DNA from: Acidovorax sp. FHTAMBA | GTDB lineage: Bacteria; Pseudomonadota; Gammaproteobacteria; Burkholderiales; Burkholderiaceae_C | NCBI RefSeq assembly: GCF_038958875.1 | Contig: NZ_CP152407.1 | Coordinates: forward strand, 1,185,501-1,249,500 | Reading direction: 5' to 3' | DNA length: 64,000 nucleotides | Translations under genes and position numbers: made by a program | Shown here: positions 24,955 through 32,708 of the stretch, one piece after another | Layout: every line of letters begins with the position of its first letter | How positions within the stretch are numbered: the first letter of the stretch is position 1 | Notes under the pieces: model-generated | The model's database searches: none | Seen by the model: the letters and a program-made list of their open reading frames with translations, nothing else | What the model was told of the DNA's origin: nothing

Positions 24955-25596
24955 ATGAAGTTGCTCGCCTCTTTGCTGACGGCTGCCGTACTGGCAGCAC
25001 CTGTTTTCTCGGCCTATGCAGCGGGTGAAACTCCTGCGGTGCCTCCCAAGGCGGCCAAACCGGATCTCGTCAAGGGCGAGGCCAGCTACACCGCAGTGTG
25101 TGCCGCCTGCCACGGCGCCGATGGCAACTCGGCCATCGCTGCCAACCCCAAGTTGTCGCAGCAGCACCCTGAATACCTGGTCAAGCAACTGCAGGAGTTC
25201 AAATCGGGCAAGCGCAACAACGCCGTCATGAAGGGCTTTGCCATGGCCCTCACCGATGACGACATGAAGAACATTTCGTACTGGGTGGCCTCCAAGGCGG
25301 CCAAGCCCGGTTTCGCCAAGGACAAGGACCTTGTCACGCTGGGCGAGCGCATTTACCGCGGCGGCATCGCTGACCGCCAGATTGCGGCCTGTGCTGGCTG
25401 CCACAGCCCCAACGGTGCCGGCATTCCGGCGCAGTACCCCCGCCTGTCGGGCCAGCACGCCGACTACACGGCAGCCCAGCTGGTCATGTTCCGTGACGGA
25501 TCGCGCGGCAACAGCGCGCAGATGACCCAGGTGGCCGCCAAGCTGAACGACAAGGAAATCAAGGCCGTATCCGACTACATCGCCGGTCTGCGCTGA
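24955..25596 (+). CDS. Di-heme cytochrome c4
   Basis: 213 aa, start MKLLASLLTA at 24955. A signal peptide of about 22 residues is followed by two homologous heme c domains with CAACH (49-53) and CAGCH (146-150); later methionines (VMKGFAMAL; AQMTQVAA) are candidate axial ligands. Periplasmic electron carrier between the bc1 complex and oxidases. It precedes the cytochrome c maturation genes resB-ccsB, separated by a strong terminator. Confidence 0.93.
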   Translation: MKLLASLLTAAVLAAPVFSAYAAGETPAVPPKAAKPDLVKGEASYTAVCAACHGADGNSAIAANPKLSQQHPEYLVKQLQEFKSGKRNNAVMKGFAMALTDDDMKNISYWVASKAAKPGFAKDKDLVTLGERIYRGGIADRQIAACAGCHSPNGAGIPAQYPRLSGQHADYTAAQLVMFRDGSRGNSAQMTQVAAKLNDKEIKAVSDYIAGLR

Positions 25597-25665
25597 TCCT
25601 TTCGTGTCAAAAGCGGCCCGTGAGGCGGGCCGCATGGAACCTACCGCCAATAACAAACCCAAAAC

Positions 25666-25705
25666 GGGCGGGCCCATCGCACAGATGGTCCCGCCCTTTT
25701 TTTTT
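25666..25705 (+). terminator. Rho-independent terminator after cytochrome c4
   Basis: Stem GGGCGGG/CCCGCCC (25666-25672 with 25690-25696), continued after one mismatch by five more pairs, then nine Ts. It separates the cytochrome gene from resB, whose ATG lies 25 bp further on. Confidence 0.9.
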
Positions 25706-25729
25706 CGTGCTCCGCTGCCGACCTCATCC

Positions 25730-27883
25730 ATGTCCGACAACACCCAAGGCCTTCGTGTCCAGTCTGGTTCCCAGGCGTGGCGCGCCGCGATCGAACTGCT
25801 GTCGTCGATGCGGTTTGCCATTTCGCTGCTGACGGTCATCTGCATCGCCTCGGTCATTGGTACGGTGCTCAAGCAGCACGAACCTGCCGTCAATTACGTC
25901 AACCAGTTTGGCCCCTTCTGGGCCGAACTGTTCGCCGCCATCCAGCTCAATGCGGTGTACAGCGCCTGGTGGTTTTTGCTGATTCTGGCGTTCCTGGTGA
26001 TCAGCACCTCGCTGTGCATTGCCCGCAACACCCCCAAGATCCTGGTCGACCTCAAGGCCTATAAGGAAAACATCCGCGAGCAGAGTCTCAAGGCGTTCCA
26101 CCACAAGGCCGAGGCCGAACTGCCCCTGAGCGCTGAGGCCGAGGCGCGCCGCATCGGCACGATGATGGCGGGTGGCGGCTGGAAGGTGCGCCTGCAGCAG
26201 CGGGACACCGCGGCCGGCCCCGGCACCGGCTGGATGGTGGCGGCCAAGGCGGGCGCAGCCAACAAGCTCGGTTACATCGCGGCCCACAGCGCCATCGTGC
26301 TGGTGTGCGTGGGCGGACTGCTGGATGGCGATCTCATCGTGCGTGCGCAGATGCTGCTCGGTGGCAAGTCCGTTTACACCGGCGGCGGGCTGATTGCCGA
26401 TGTGAAGCCCGAACACCGCCTGTCCGAACGCAACCCCACCTTCCGCGGCAACCTGCTGGTGGCCGAGGGCACTCAGTCCAGCACCGCCATCCTCAACCAG
26501 TCCGACGGTGTGCTGCTGCAGGACCTGCCGTTTGCGATCGAGCTCAAGAAATTCATCGTCGAGCACTACTCCACCGGCATGCCCAAGCTCTTTGCCAGCG
26601 AGATCGTCATCCACGACAAGGCCACCGGCGAGAAGACGCCTGCCCGCGTGGAAGTGAACCACCCGGCCAGCTACAAAGGCATCGAGATCTACCAGTCGAG
26701 CTTTGACGATGGCGGCTCGCACCTCAAGCTGCGCGGCGTGCCCATGGTGCCGGGGGCCAGATTCATCGATGTGGAAGGCGTGGTGGGCAACTCGACCCAG
26801 CTCACCAATAACGGCGGTGGGCCGGGCAGCGATACGCTGACGCTGGAGTTCACGGCGCTGCGCACCATCAATGTGGAGAACTTTGCAGACGCAGGCACCA
26901 GCAGTTCCGGCGCAGACGTGCGCAAGGTGGACCTGCGCCAGTCCGTCGAGTCGCGCCTGGGGGCGGCCAACAAGACGGTCACCAAAAAGGAACTCCGCAA
27001 CGTGGGCCCCAGCGTGAGCTATAAGCTGCGCGACGCGGCCGGCCAGGCGCGCGAGTTTCACAACTACATGCTGCCGGTCGACACGGGCGACGGCGTGCCC
27101 GTGTTTTTGCTCGGCGTGCGGGAGACGCCTTCCGAGCCGTTTCGCTACCTGCGCGTGCCTGCGGATGACAAAGGCAGCATGGACGGCTTTCTGGGCATGA
27201 AGGCCCTGCTGGCCGATCCCGCGTCGCGCGAAGCGGCCGTGCGCCGCTATGTCTCGCAGGCGATCGAGCCGTCGCGGCCCGACCTGGCCGAGCAGTTGCA
27301 GCAGTCTGCATCGCGTGCGCTGGCCCTGTTCGCGGGCCAGGGCATGGTGGATGGCAAGCCGACTGGCGGGCTGCAGGCGGTGTCTGATTTCATGGAGGCC
27401 AACGTGCCCGAGGCCGAACGTGAGCGTGCTGGCGAGGTGCTGGTGCGCATTCTGAACGGCACCCTGTTCGAGGTAGCCCAGCTCTCGCGCCAGCGTGCGG
27501 GGCTGCCACCTTTGCCGCAGGACGACCAGACCCAGGGTTTCATGACCCAGGCCGTGCTGTCGCTCAGCGACGCTCAGATTTACCCCGCGCCGCTGGCGTT
27601 CGAGCTCAAGGATTTCACGCAGGTGCAGGCCAGCGTGTTCCAGGTGGCACGTGCCCCTGGCAGAAACATTGTTTATCTGGGCTGCGCCTTGCTCATCCTG
27701 GGCATTTTCGCGATGCTCTATGTGCGCGAGCGGCGCGTCTGGGTCTGGCTCGCGCCGCAGGAGGGCCGCACGCACGCCACCATGGCGCTTTCCACCAACC
27801 GCAAGACCATGGACGGCGACCAGGAGTTTGTAGAGCTCGCACGGAAATTGATCGGGGCAGCGCCCCGCGAAGGCAAAGCATGA
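25730..27883 (+). CDS. resB: Cytochrome c biogenesis protein ResB
   Basis: 717 aa from ATG 25730; the frame is open back to 25604, but that part contains the terminator. ResB/Ccs1 family: three N-terminal membrane helices (ISLLTVICIASVIGTVL; WWFLLILAFLVISTSLCIA; LGYIAAHSAIVLVCVGGLL), a large periplasmic domain and one C-terminal helix (YLGCALLILGIFAMLYVRER). With CcsB it forms the system II heme delivery and cytochrome c synthetase. It overlaps ccsB by 4 bp (ATGA). Confidence 0.95.
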   Translation: MSDNTQGLRVQSGSQAWRAAIELLSSMRFAISLLTVICIASVIGTVLKQHEPAVNYVNQFGPFWAELFAAIQLNAVYSAWWFLLILAFLVISTSLCIARNTPKILVDLKAYKENIREQSLKAFHHKAEAELPLSAEAEARRIGTMMAGGGWKVRLQQRDTAAGPGTGWMVAAKAGAANKLGYIAAHSAIVLVCVGGLLDGDLIVRAQMLLGGKSVYTGGGLIADVKPEHRLSERNPTFRGNLLVAEGTQSSTAILNQSDGVLLQDLPFAIELKKFIVEHYSTGMPKLFASEIVIHDKATGEKTPARVEVNHPASYKGIEIYQSSFDDGGSHLKLRGVPMVPGARFIDVEGVVGNSTQLTNNGGGPGSDTLTLEFTALRTINVENFADAGTSSSGADVRKVDLRQSVESRLGAANKTVTKKELRNVGPSVSYKLRDAAGQAREFHNYMLPVDTGDGVPVFLLGVRETPSEPFRYLRVPADDKGSMDGFLGMKALLADPASREAAVRRYVSQAIEPSRPDLAEQLQQSASRALALFAGQGMVDGKPTGGLQAVSDFMEANVPEAERERAGEVLVRILNGTLFEVAQLSRQRAGLPPLPQDDQTQGFMTQAVLSLSDAQIYPAPLAFELKDFTQVQASVFQVARAPGRNIVYLGCALLILGIFAMLYVRERRVWVWLAPQEGRTHATMALSTNRKTMDGDQEFVELARKLIGAAPREGKA

Positions 27884-29232
27884 ACACCGCCACTACCACG
27901 TCAACCACCCCCACCACCATCACGCTGAACGAGGGTTTTTTTGCCCGGCGCAACTGGTTCGACTGGCTGTTTGCGGCCATCGTGGTGGTGGGCGGGCTGT
28001 ATGCGCTGCAGCGCTACGGCAGCTTCATGGATGTGTATGAAAAGGGCATTCTGCTCGGCACCATTCCCTGCACCATCTGGCTTTGCTGGTTCTGGCGCCC
28101 GTTGCGGGCCCTGCTGCTCATCGTGGCGGCCGCGGCGCTGCTGGCCATCGGTCTGTACCAGCAGGACGGTGCGGGCAGCCTTGCGCGGGCCGACACGGTG
28201 TTCGGCCTCAAGTACTTTTTGTCAAGCCAGTCCGCCATTCTGTGGATGAGCATGCTGTTCTTCATGAGCACCGCGTTCTACTGGATCGGCATGTTTTCTC
28301 GTGGCGAAGGCCGCACCATGAGCCTGATCGGTTCCCGCATTGCCTGGGTGGCGGTGGCCATGGCGCTCATCGGCACGCTGGTGCGCTGGTACGAGAGTTA
28401 CCTCATCGGCCCGGACATCGGCCACATCCCGGTGAGCAACCTGTATGAGGTTTTCGTGATGTTCTGCTGGATGACGGCAGCCTTCTACCTGTATTACGAA
28501 CAGCAGTACGACACGCGTGCGCTGGGTGGGTTTGTGATGCTGGTGGTCAGCGCGGCCGTGGGTTTTCTGCTGTGGTACACCGTGGTGCGCGAGGCCCACG
28601 AGATTCAGCCGCTGGTACCGGCCCTGAAAAGCTGGTGGATGAAGCTGCACGTGCCCGCCAATTTCATCGGTTATGGCACCTTTGCCCTGGCTGCGATGGT
28701 GGCGTTTGCCTACCTCGTCAAGCAGCAGGCGTCCGAGACGCGCTGGTACAAGCTCGCCCCGCTGTGGTTGCTGGGCGTGGTGCTGTGTTTCGAGCCCATC
28801 GTCTTCCGCCAGGGCGCAAGCGATGGCGGCAGCAGCTACTGGATGGTGTATTTCGGCATCTCCGCGCTGATCGTGGCGGGCATCCTGATGGGACGCAAGC
28901 GCATTGGCGAGCGGCTGCCGTCCTTCGAGGTTCTGGACGATGTGATGTACAAGTCCATCGCGGTGGGGTTTGCGTTCTTCACCATCGCCACGGTGCTCGG
29001 TGCGCTGTGGGCCGCCGAAGCCTGGGGTGGCTACTGGAGCTGGGACCCCAAGGAAACCTGGGCGCTGATTGTCTGGCTCAACTATGCGGCCTGGCTGCAC
29101 ATGCGCCTGATGAAGGGCCTGCGTGGCACGGTCTCGGCGTGGTGGGCGCTGGTGGGTCTGGCGGTTACCACTTTTGCCTTCCTGGGTGTCAACATGTTCC
29201 TGAGTGGACTGCACAGCTACGGCACGCTCTGA
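27880..29232 (+). CDS. ccsB: Cytochrome c biogenesis protein CcsB (ResC)
   Basis: 450 aa, polytopic. The heme-handling tryptophan-rich segment GGYWSWDPKETWALIVW is intact and is flanked by conserved histidines (KLHVPANFIGYGT; AAWLHMRLMKG). Partner of ResB in system II cytochrome c maturation, moving heme across the inner membrane and attaching it to CXXCH motifs such as those of the cytochrome c4 and the heme-sensor cyclase in this window. The 142-bp gap to msrP carries no gene. Confidence 0.95.
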   Translation: MNTATTTSTTPTTITLNEGFFARRNWFDWLFAAIVVVGGLYALQRYGSFMDVYEKGILLGTIPCTIWLCWFWRPLRALLLIVAAAALLAIGLYQQDGAGSLARADTVFGLKYFLSSQSAILWMSMLFFMSTAFYWIGMFSRGEGRTMSLIGSRIAWVAVAMALIGTLVRWYESYLIGPDIGHIPVSNLYEVFVMFCWMTAAFYLYYEQQYDTRALGGFVMLVVSAAVGFLLWYTVVREAHEIQPLVPALKSWWMKLHVPANFIGYGTFALAAMVAFAYLVKQQASETRWYKLAPLWLLGVVLCFEPIVFRQGASDGGSSYWMVYFGISALIVAGILMGRKRIGERLPSFEVLDDVMYKSIAVGFAFFTIATVLGALWAAEAWGGYWSWDPKETWALIVWLNYAAWLHMRLMKGLRGTVSAWWALVGLAVTTFAFLGVNMFLSGLHSYGTL

Positions 29233-29374
29233 GCCCGCAACCCTGCCGCGGATGATCAGCCGCAGGTCAGCAACTATTGCGTCTTCGGTGTAACCTGAAG
29301 AGTCTATGGAACGAACTCACAGTTGTACTTCTCTACCGCTGCAGCTGTTTCAACCAGAATGACCGGAGCCACCC

Positions 29375-30379
29375 ATGCTGATCCCATCGCGCGATTCGGG
29401 TTTCAACCACCCACACTCCTCTGAAATCACGCCGCGTGCGGTCTACGAAGACCGCCGCCAGATGCTCAGGCTGATGGCAGGCGGTGCGGCGGGTGCCGCC
29501 ATGGCGGCATGGGCTGGGCGCGAGGCACTTGCGCAGCAGGCGGCGGTGCCGCGGCCCGGCAAGCTGGCGGCGCTGCCGGGGGCGAAATCTGGGGTGGCTG
29601 GCGCGATGTCGATGGAGAAGCTCACCGACTACAAGGACGCGAGCACCTACAACAATTTCTACGAGTTTGGCACTGACAAGGCCGACCCCGCCCGCAACGC
29701 GCACACGCTCAAGACCACGCCATGGACGGTGGAGGTTGAGGGCCTGGTCAAGAAGCCTGGCAAATACGGCATCGAAGACCTGATCAAGCTCAGCGCGCAG
29801 GAGGAACGTATCTACCGCCTGCGCTGTGTGGAGGGCTGGTCCATGGTCATCCCCTGGGTAGGCTACTCGCTGGCCGAGCTGATCAGGCGCGTGGAACCCC
29901 AGGGCAGCGCCAAATACGTCGAATTTGTGACGCTGGCCGACAAGGCCACCATGCCCTACGTGGGCTCGCGCGTGCTGGACTGGCCCTACGTGGAAGGTCT
30001 GCGCATGGACGAAGCCATGCACCCGCTGACCTTGCTGGCCTTTGGCATGTATGGCGAGGTGCTGCCCAACCAGAACGGCGCGCCCGTGCGCCTGGTGGTG
30101 CCGTGGAAGTACGGCTTCAAAAGCGCCAAGAGCATCGTCAAGATCCGTTTTGTCGAAAAAGAGCCCGGCACGGCGTGGAACAAGGCGGCACGGCAGGAGT
30201 ACGGCTTTTACTCCAACGTGAACCCCGAGGTGGACCACCCCCGCTGGAGCCAGGCCACCGAGCGACGCATCGGTGAGGACGGCCTGTTTGCCAAGAAGCG
30301 CAAGACACTGATATTCAACGGATATGAAGCCCAGGTGGGGCAACTTTACGCCGGCATGGACCTCAAGAAGTTCTACTGA
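29375..30379 (+). CDS. msrP: Protein-methionine-sulfoxide reductase catalytic subunit MsrP
   Basis: 334 aa. A twin-arginine leader (DRRQMLRLMAGGAAGAAMAA, residues 26-45) directs folded export. The molybdopterin domain has the metal-coordinating Cys151 in YRLRCVEGWSMVIPW, and the C-terminal half matches YedY. It repairs oxidised methionines in periplasmic proteins with electrons from MsrQ. msrQ follows 66 bp downstream. Confidence 0.96.
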   Translation: MLIPSRDSGFNHPHSSEITPRAVYEDRRQMLRLMAGGAAGAAMAAWAGREALAQQAAVPRPGKLAALPGAKSGVAGAMSMEKLTDYKDASTYNNFYEFGTDKADPARNAHTLKTTPWTVEVEGLVKKPGKYGIEDLIKLSAQEERIYRLRCVEGWSMVIPWVGYSLAELIRRVEPQGSAKYVEFVTLADKATMPYVGSRVLDWPYVEGLRMDEAMHPLTLLAFGMYGEVLPNQNGAPVRLVVPWKYGFKSAKSIVKIRFVEKEPGTAWNKAARQEYGFYSNVNPEVDHPRWSQATERRIGEDGLFAKKRKTLIFNGYEAQVGQLYAGMDLKKFY

Positions 30380-30445
30380 GCGGTGTCGGCGCCCCCGGCT
30401 GCGCGCACTCCCGCGCCGAACTGGGTGTGAAGCAACCCAATCGCC

Positions 30446-31075
30446 ATGCGAAAAATCCTGCTCCATCCGGCGGCCAAACCGCTGGTCTTTGTGTTGTGTC
30501 TGCTGCCGCTGGCGTGGCTGGTATATGCCGCGTTGTTCAACGCCTTGGGCGCCAATCCCGCAGAGGCATTGATCCGCGCGACGGGCGACTGGACGTTGCG
30601 TGCCCTGTGTCTGGTGCTGGCCGTTACGCCGTTGCGCGTGCTGACGGCCACACCACAACTGGCGCGCTTTCGGCGCATGCTGGGCCTGTTCGTTTTCTTT
30701 TACGGCCTGCTCCACTTGCTGAGCTACGCATGGTTCGACATGGGGTTGGTGGTTGCCGACATCGTGCGCGACATCATCAAACGCCCCTTCATACTGGTGG
30801 GCTCGCTGGCGCTGCTGCTGCTGGGGGTGCTTGCCGCGACCTCATTCAACCGCGCCATCAAGGCCATGGGGGGCAAACGCTGGCAGGCGCTGCACCGCAG
30901 TGTGTATGCGGTGGCTGGCCTGGCGCTGCTGCATTTCTTCTGGATGCGTGCCGGCAAGAACGATTTTGAGGAAGTGGCTGTGTATGCCGCCATCCTCGGC
31001 GCCCTGCTGGGCTGGCGCGCATGGCAGCGGCTTCGCCGTCTGCCGGTGCTTGCAGCGCGTTCCGCGTCCCAGTGA
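30446..31075 (+). CDS. msrQ: Heme-binding membrane subunit MsrQ
   Basis: 209 aa, with six hydrophobic segments of the YedZ/ferric reductase-like fold. Candidate heme-ligand histidines are in YGLLHLLSYAWF, WQALHRSVY and ALLHFFWMRAG. It passes electrons from the quinone pool or a cytoplasmic reductase to MsrP. Copy 5 of the palindromic repeat lies directly downstream, between it and a convergent gene. Confidence 0.95.
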   Translation: MRKILLHPAAKPLVFVLCLLPLAWLVYAALFNALGANPAEALIRATGDWTLRALCLVLAVTPLRVLTATPQLARFRRMLGLFVFFYGLLHLLSYAWFDMGLVVADIVRDIIKRPFILVGSLALLLLGVLAATSFNRAIKAMGGKRWQALHRSVYAVAGLALLHFFWMRAGKNDFEEVAVYAAILGALLGWRAWQRLRRLPVLAARSASQ

Positions 31076-31088
31076 CTGCAATCAGAAC

Positions 31089-31144
31089 TGCTATTAAAAT
31101 AATAGCTGTTAGCGCTTGATGGGTAAGCGCTGGGGCCTGTTCTG
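31089..31144 (+). repeat. Comamonadaceae-type palindromic repeat, copy 5
   Basis: Core AGCGCTT-GATGGGT-AAGCGCT at 31111-31131, with an outer TGCTATTA-rich dyad upstream. It sits in the gap between convergent msrQ and the MBL gene, where it could act as a bidirectional terminator. Confidence 0.88.
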
Positions 31145-31153
31145 ATGCTTATT

Positions 31154-31981
31154 TCAGGCGTTGACTGCGCGCAGGGCGGGACGCATCTGGCGCGTGACGG
31201 GGTCAATGTGGGCCGTCGGCACCTGGTAGGCCCGGTCGTCGAAAAGATCAATGCCGCACATCAGGTTCTCGATCCACGCAAAAAAGTCCTGGATGGCCTG
31301 CTTGCCCATGATCGGCGCTCCGTGCTGCGGTACCAGCATGGAAATGTCCAGCTGTCGCGCCATCCGCACCCAAAGGCGCAGGATCTTGTTGGAAACCATG
31401 TAGCGCCGGTGAAAACCCTCCATGCGCGGGATGTGGGCCTTCAGGTCCGTTACGGGCACGCGGGCTTCGGCGCCCGACATCATGGACACCCCCAGATCAC
31501 CGGTGAAGAGAATGCGGCTCACGGGGTCATAAAAATGGAAGTTTCCTTCCGAATGCATGAAGTGTGCGGGCAGCAGCACCAGCTCATGGCGGCCCAGGGG
31601 CAGGTGGCCGCCGCTGTCAGGCACGCCGATGACCCGGTTTTCCGTCTTGCCCACCTTGGTGAAATGGGGGGCGAAACGCTCCCACACGCGGGAGATGACG
31701 AGGTCTGCCTTGGTGCTGGTCATCCAGCGGTCCAGCGAGGCGATGATGTCCGGATCCGCGTGTGACGCGATCAGGTACGACAGCTTGTGCGGCGGGAAAT
31801 GCTTGGTCATTCCCATGAACAGTTCGTTGAAGGCAAGGTTGCCGCCGGGATCGATGATCGCGCCCGTGTCGTCGTCCACAATCAGGAACTGGTTGGCCTG
31901 TACGGCCAGACCGTCTTCTTCGATGAGATCAGTGAACATCAGACAAGCGTGATTCTTGTCTCGGTAGAGTTCCAGGGCCAT
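31154..31981 (-). CDS. Flavodiiron-like metallo-beta-lactamase-fold protein (ODP type)
   Basis: 275 aa from ATG 31981, preceded by AGGA; an ATG two codons earlier (31987) is equally in frame. Metal ligands of the diiron MBL fold are all present: SHADPD (H-x-D-x-D), PAHFMHSEGNF (His), FTGDLG (bridging Asp) and VPQHGAP (His). It lacks the flavodoxin domain of true flavodiiron proteins, so it belongs with stand-alone oxygen-binding diiron proteins (ODP). O2 or NO binding is inferred from the family. It ends next to repeat copy 5 and has lptM upstream on the same strand. Confidence 0.83.
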   Translation of the reverse strand: MALELYRDKNHACLMFTDLIEEDGLAVQANQFLIVDDDTGAIIDPGGNLAFNELFMGMTKHFPPHKLSYLIASHADPDIIASLDRWMTSTKADLVISRVWERFAPHFTKVGKTENRVIGVPDSGGHLPLGRHELVLLPAHFMHSEGNFHFYDPVSRILFTGDLGVSMMSGAEARVPVTDLKAHIPRMEGFHRRYMVSNKILRLWVRMARQLDISMLVPQHGAPIMGKQAIQDFFAWIENLMCGIDLFDDRAYQVPTAHIDPVTRQMRPALRAVNA

Positions 31982-32102
31982 GGCCATCCTGCAGAGCAAT
32001 AAAGCAGTGACTCTACGATTGCCCTTGCGTTTTCTGCTTGATAGAAATCAAGCGAGTGGTGTTTGGTGCAGCTGCTGGCCCGATGCAGCCCACCGCAACG
32101 TG

Positions 32103-32315
32103 TCAGCGTGCCACCGAAGCAGCCGTGGCGGATGCCGGTGCAGGAGCGTCGGCGGTTTTGGCGCCCGGTGTCAGGGTCTGCGGCAGTGTGGCGCGCTGTG
32201 CGGCCTCTGGGCCTGCCGGCAAATACAAAGGCCCCCGTTGACCGCAACCGTTAAATGCCGCCGCGCTGGCAGCAAGGACAACCGTCCTGACTAGAATTTG
32301 GGGAGCTTTCAACAT
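32103..32315 (-). CDS. lptM: LPS-assembly lipoprotein LptM (YifL)
   Basis: 70 aa. Short signal with lipobox FNGC (Cys24), followed at once by GQRGPLYLP, the LptM signature, and then a low-complexity Ala/Pro tail. LptM helps mature the LptD/LptE lipopolysaccharide translocon at the outer membrane. The long upstream open frame on this strand is only a shadow of cyaY. The ATG is only 12 bp from that of divergent cyaY; the minus strand reads TACAAT just before the start, a possible -10 for a very short leader. Confidence 0.93.
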   Translation of the reverse strand: MLKAPQILVRTVVLAASAAAFNGCGQRGPLYLPAGPEAAQRATLPQTLTPGAKTADAPAPASATAASVAR

Positions 32316-32327
32316 GCGCAAATTGTA

Positions 32328-32657
32328 ATGACCGACCTCGAATTCATGGATCACGCAGAAAAACTGCTTTTGGCCGTCGAACGCAGTTGCGATCGCATCA
32401 ACGACGCAACCGATGCCGACGTGGATGCCCAGCGTTCCGGGGGCATGGTGACGTTGACGTTTCCCAACCGCAGCCAGATCGTGATCAATCTGCAAAAGCC
32501 GCTGCACGAGGTCTGGATGGCCGCGCGGTCCGGCGGGTATCACTACCGCTTTGACGGACAGCAGTGGCAGGACACCAAAGGCGCCGGGGAGTTCTTTGAT
32601 TGCCTCAGCCGCGATGCCACAGTTCAGGCGGGCATACCCCTGCAGTTTGTTGCCTGA
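32328..32657 (+). CDS. cyaY: Frataxin-like iron-sulfur assembly protein CyaY
   Basis: 109 aa from ATG 32328. Frataxin fold: an N-terminal helix rich in acidic residues (LEFMDHAEKLLLAVERSCD), then VTLTFPNRSQIVINLQKP, HEVWMAARSGGYHYRF and ending GEFFDCLSRDA. It binds iron and modulates the IscS-IscU machinery. There is no Shine-Dalgarno between the two divergent starts, so leaderless or very short leaders are likely on at least one side. Confidence 0.95.
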   Translation: MTDLEFMDHAEKLLLAVERSCDRINDATDADVDAQRSGGMVTLTFPNRSQIVINLQKPLHEVWMAARSGGYHYRFDGQQWQDTKGAGEFFDCLSRDATVQAGIPLQFVA

Positions 32658-32708
32658 GTGGGGGCGGGGCGAGCGGCCAAGTGCGCAGAGCGCCACCCGC
32701 TACAGCGC

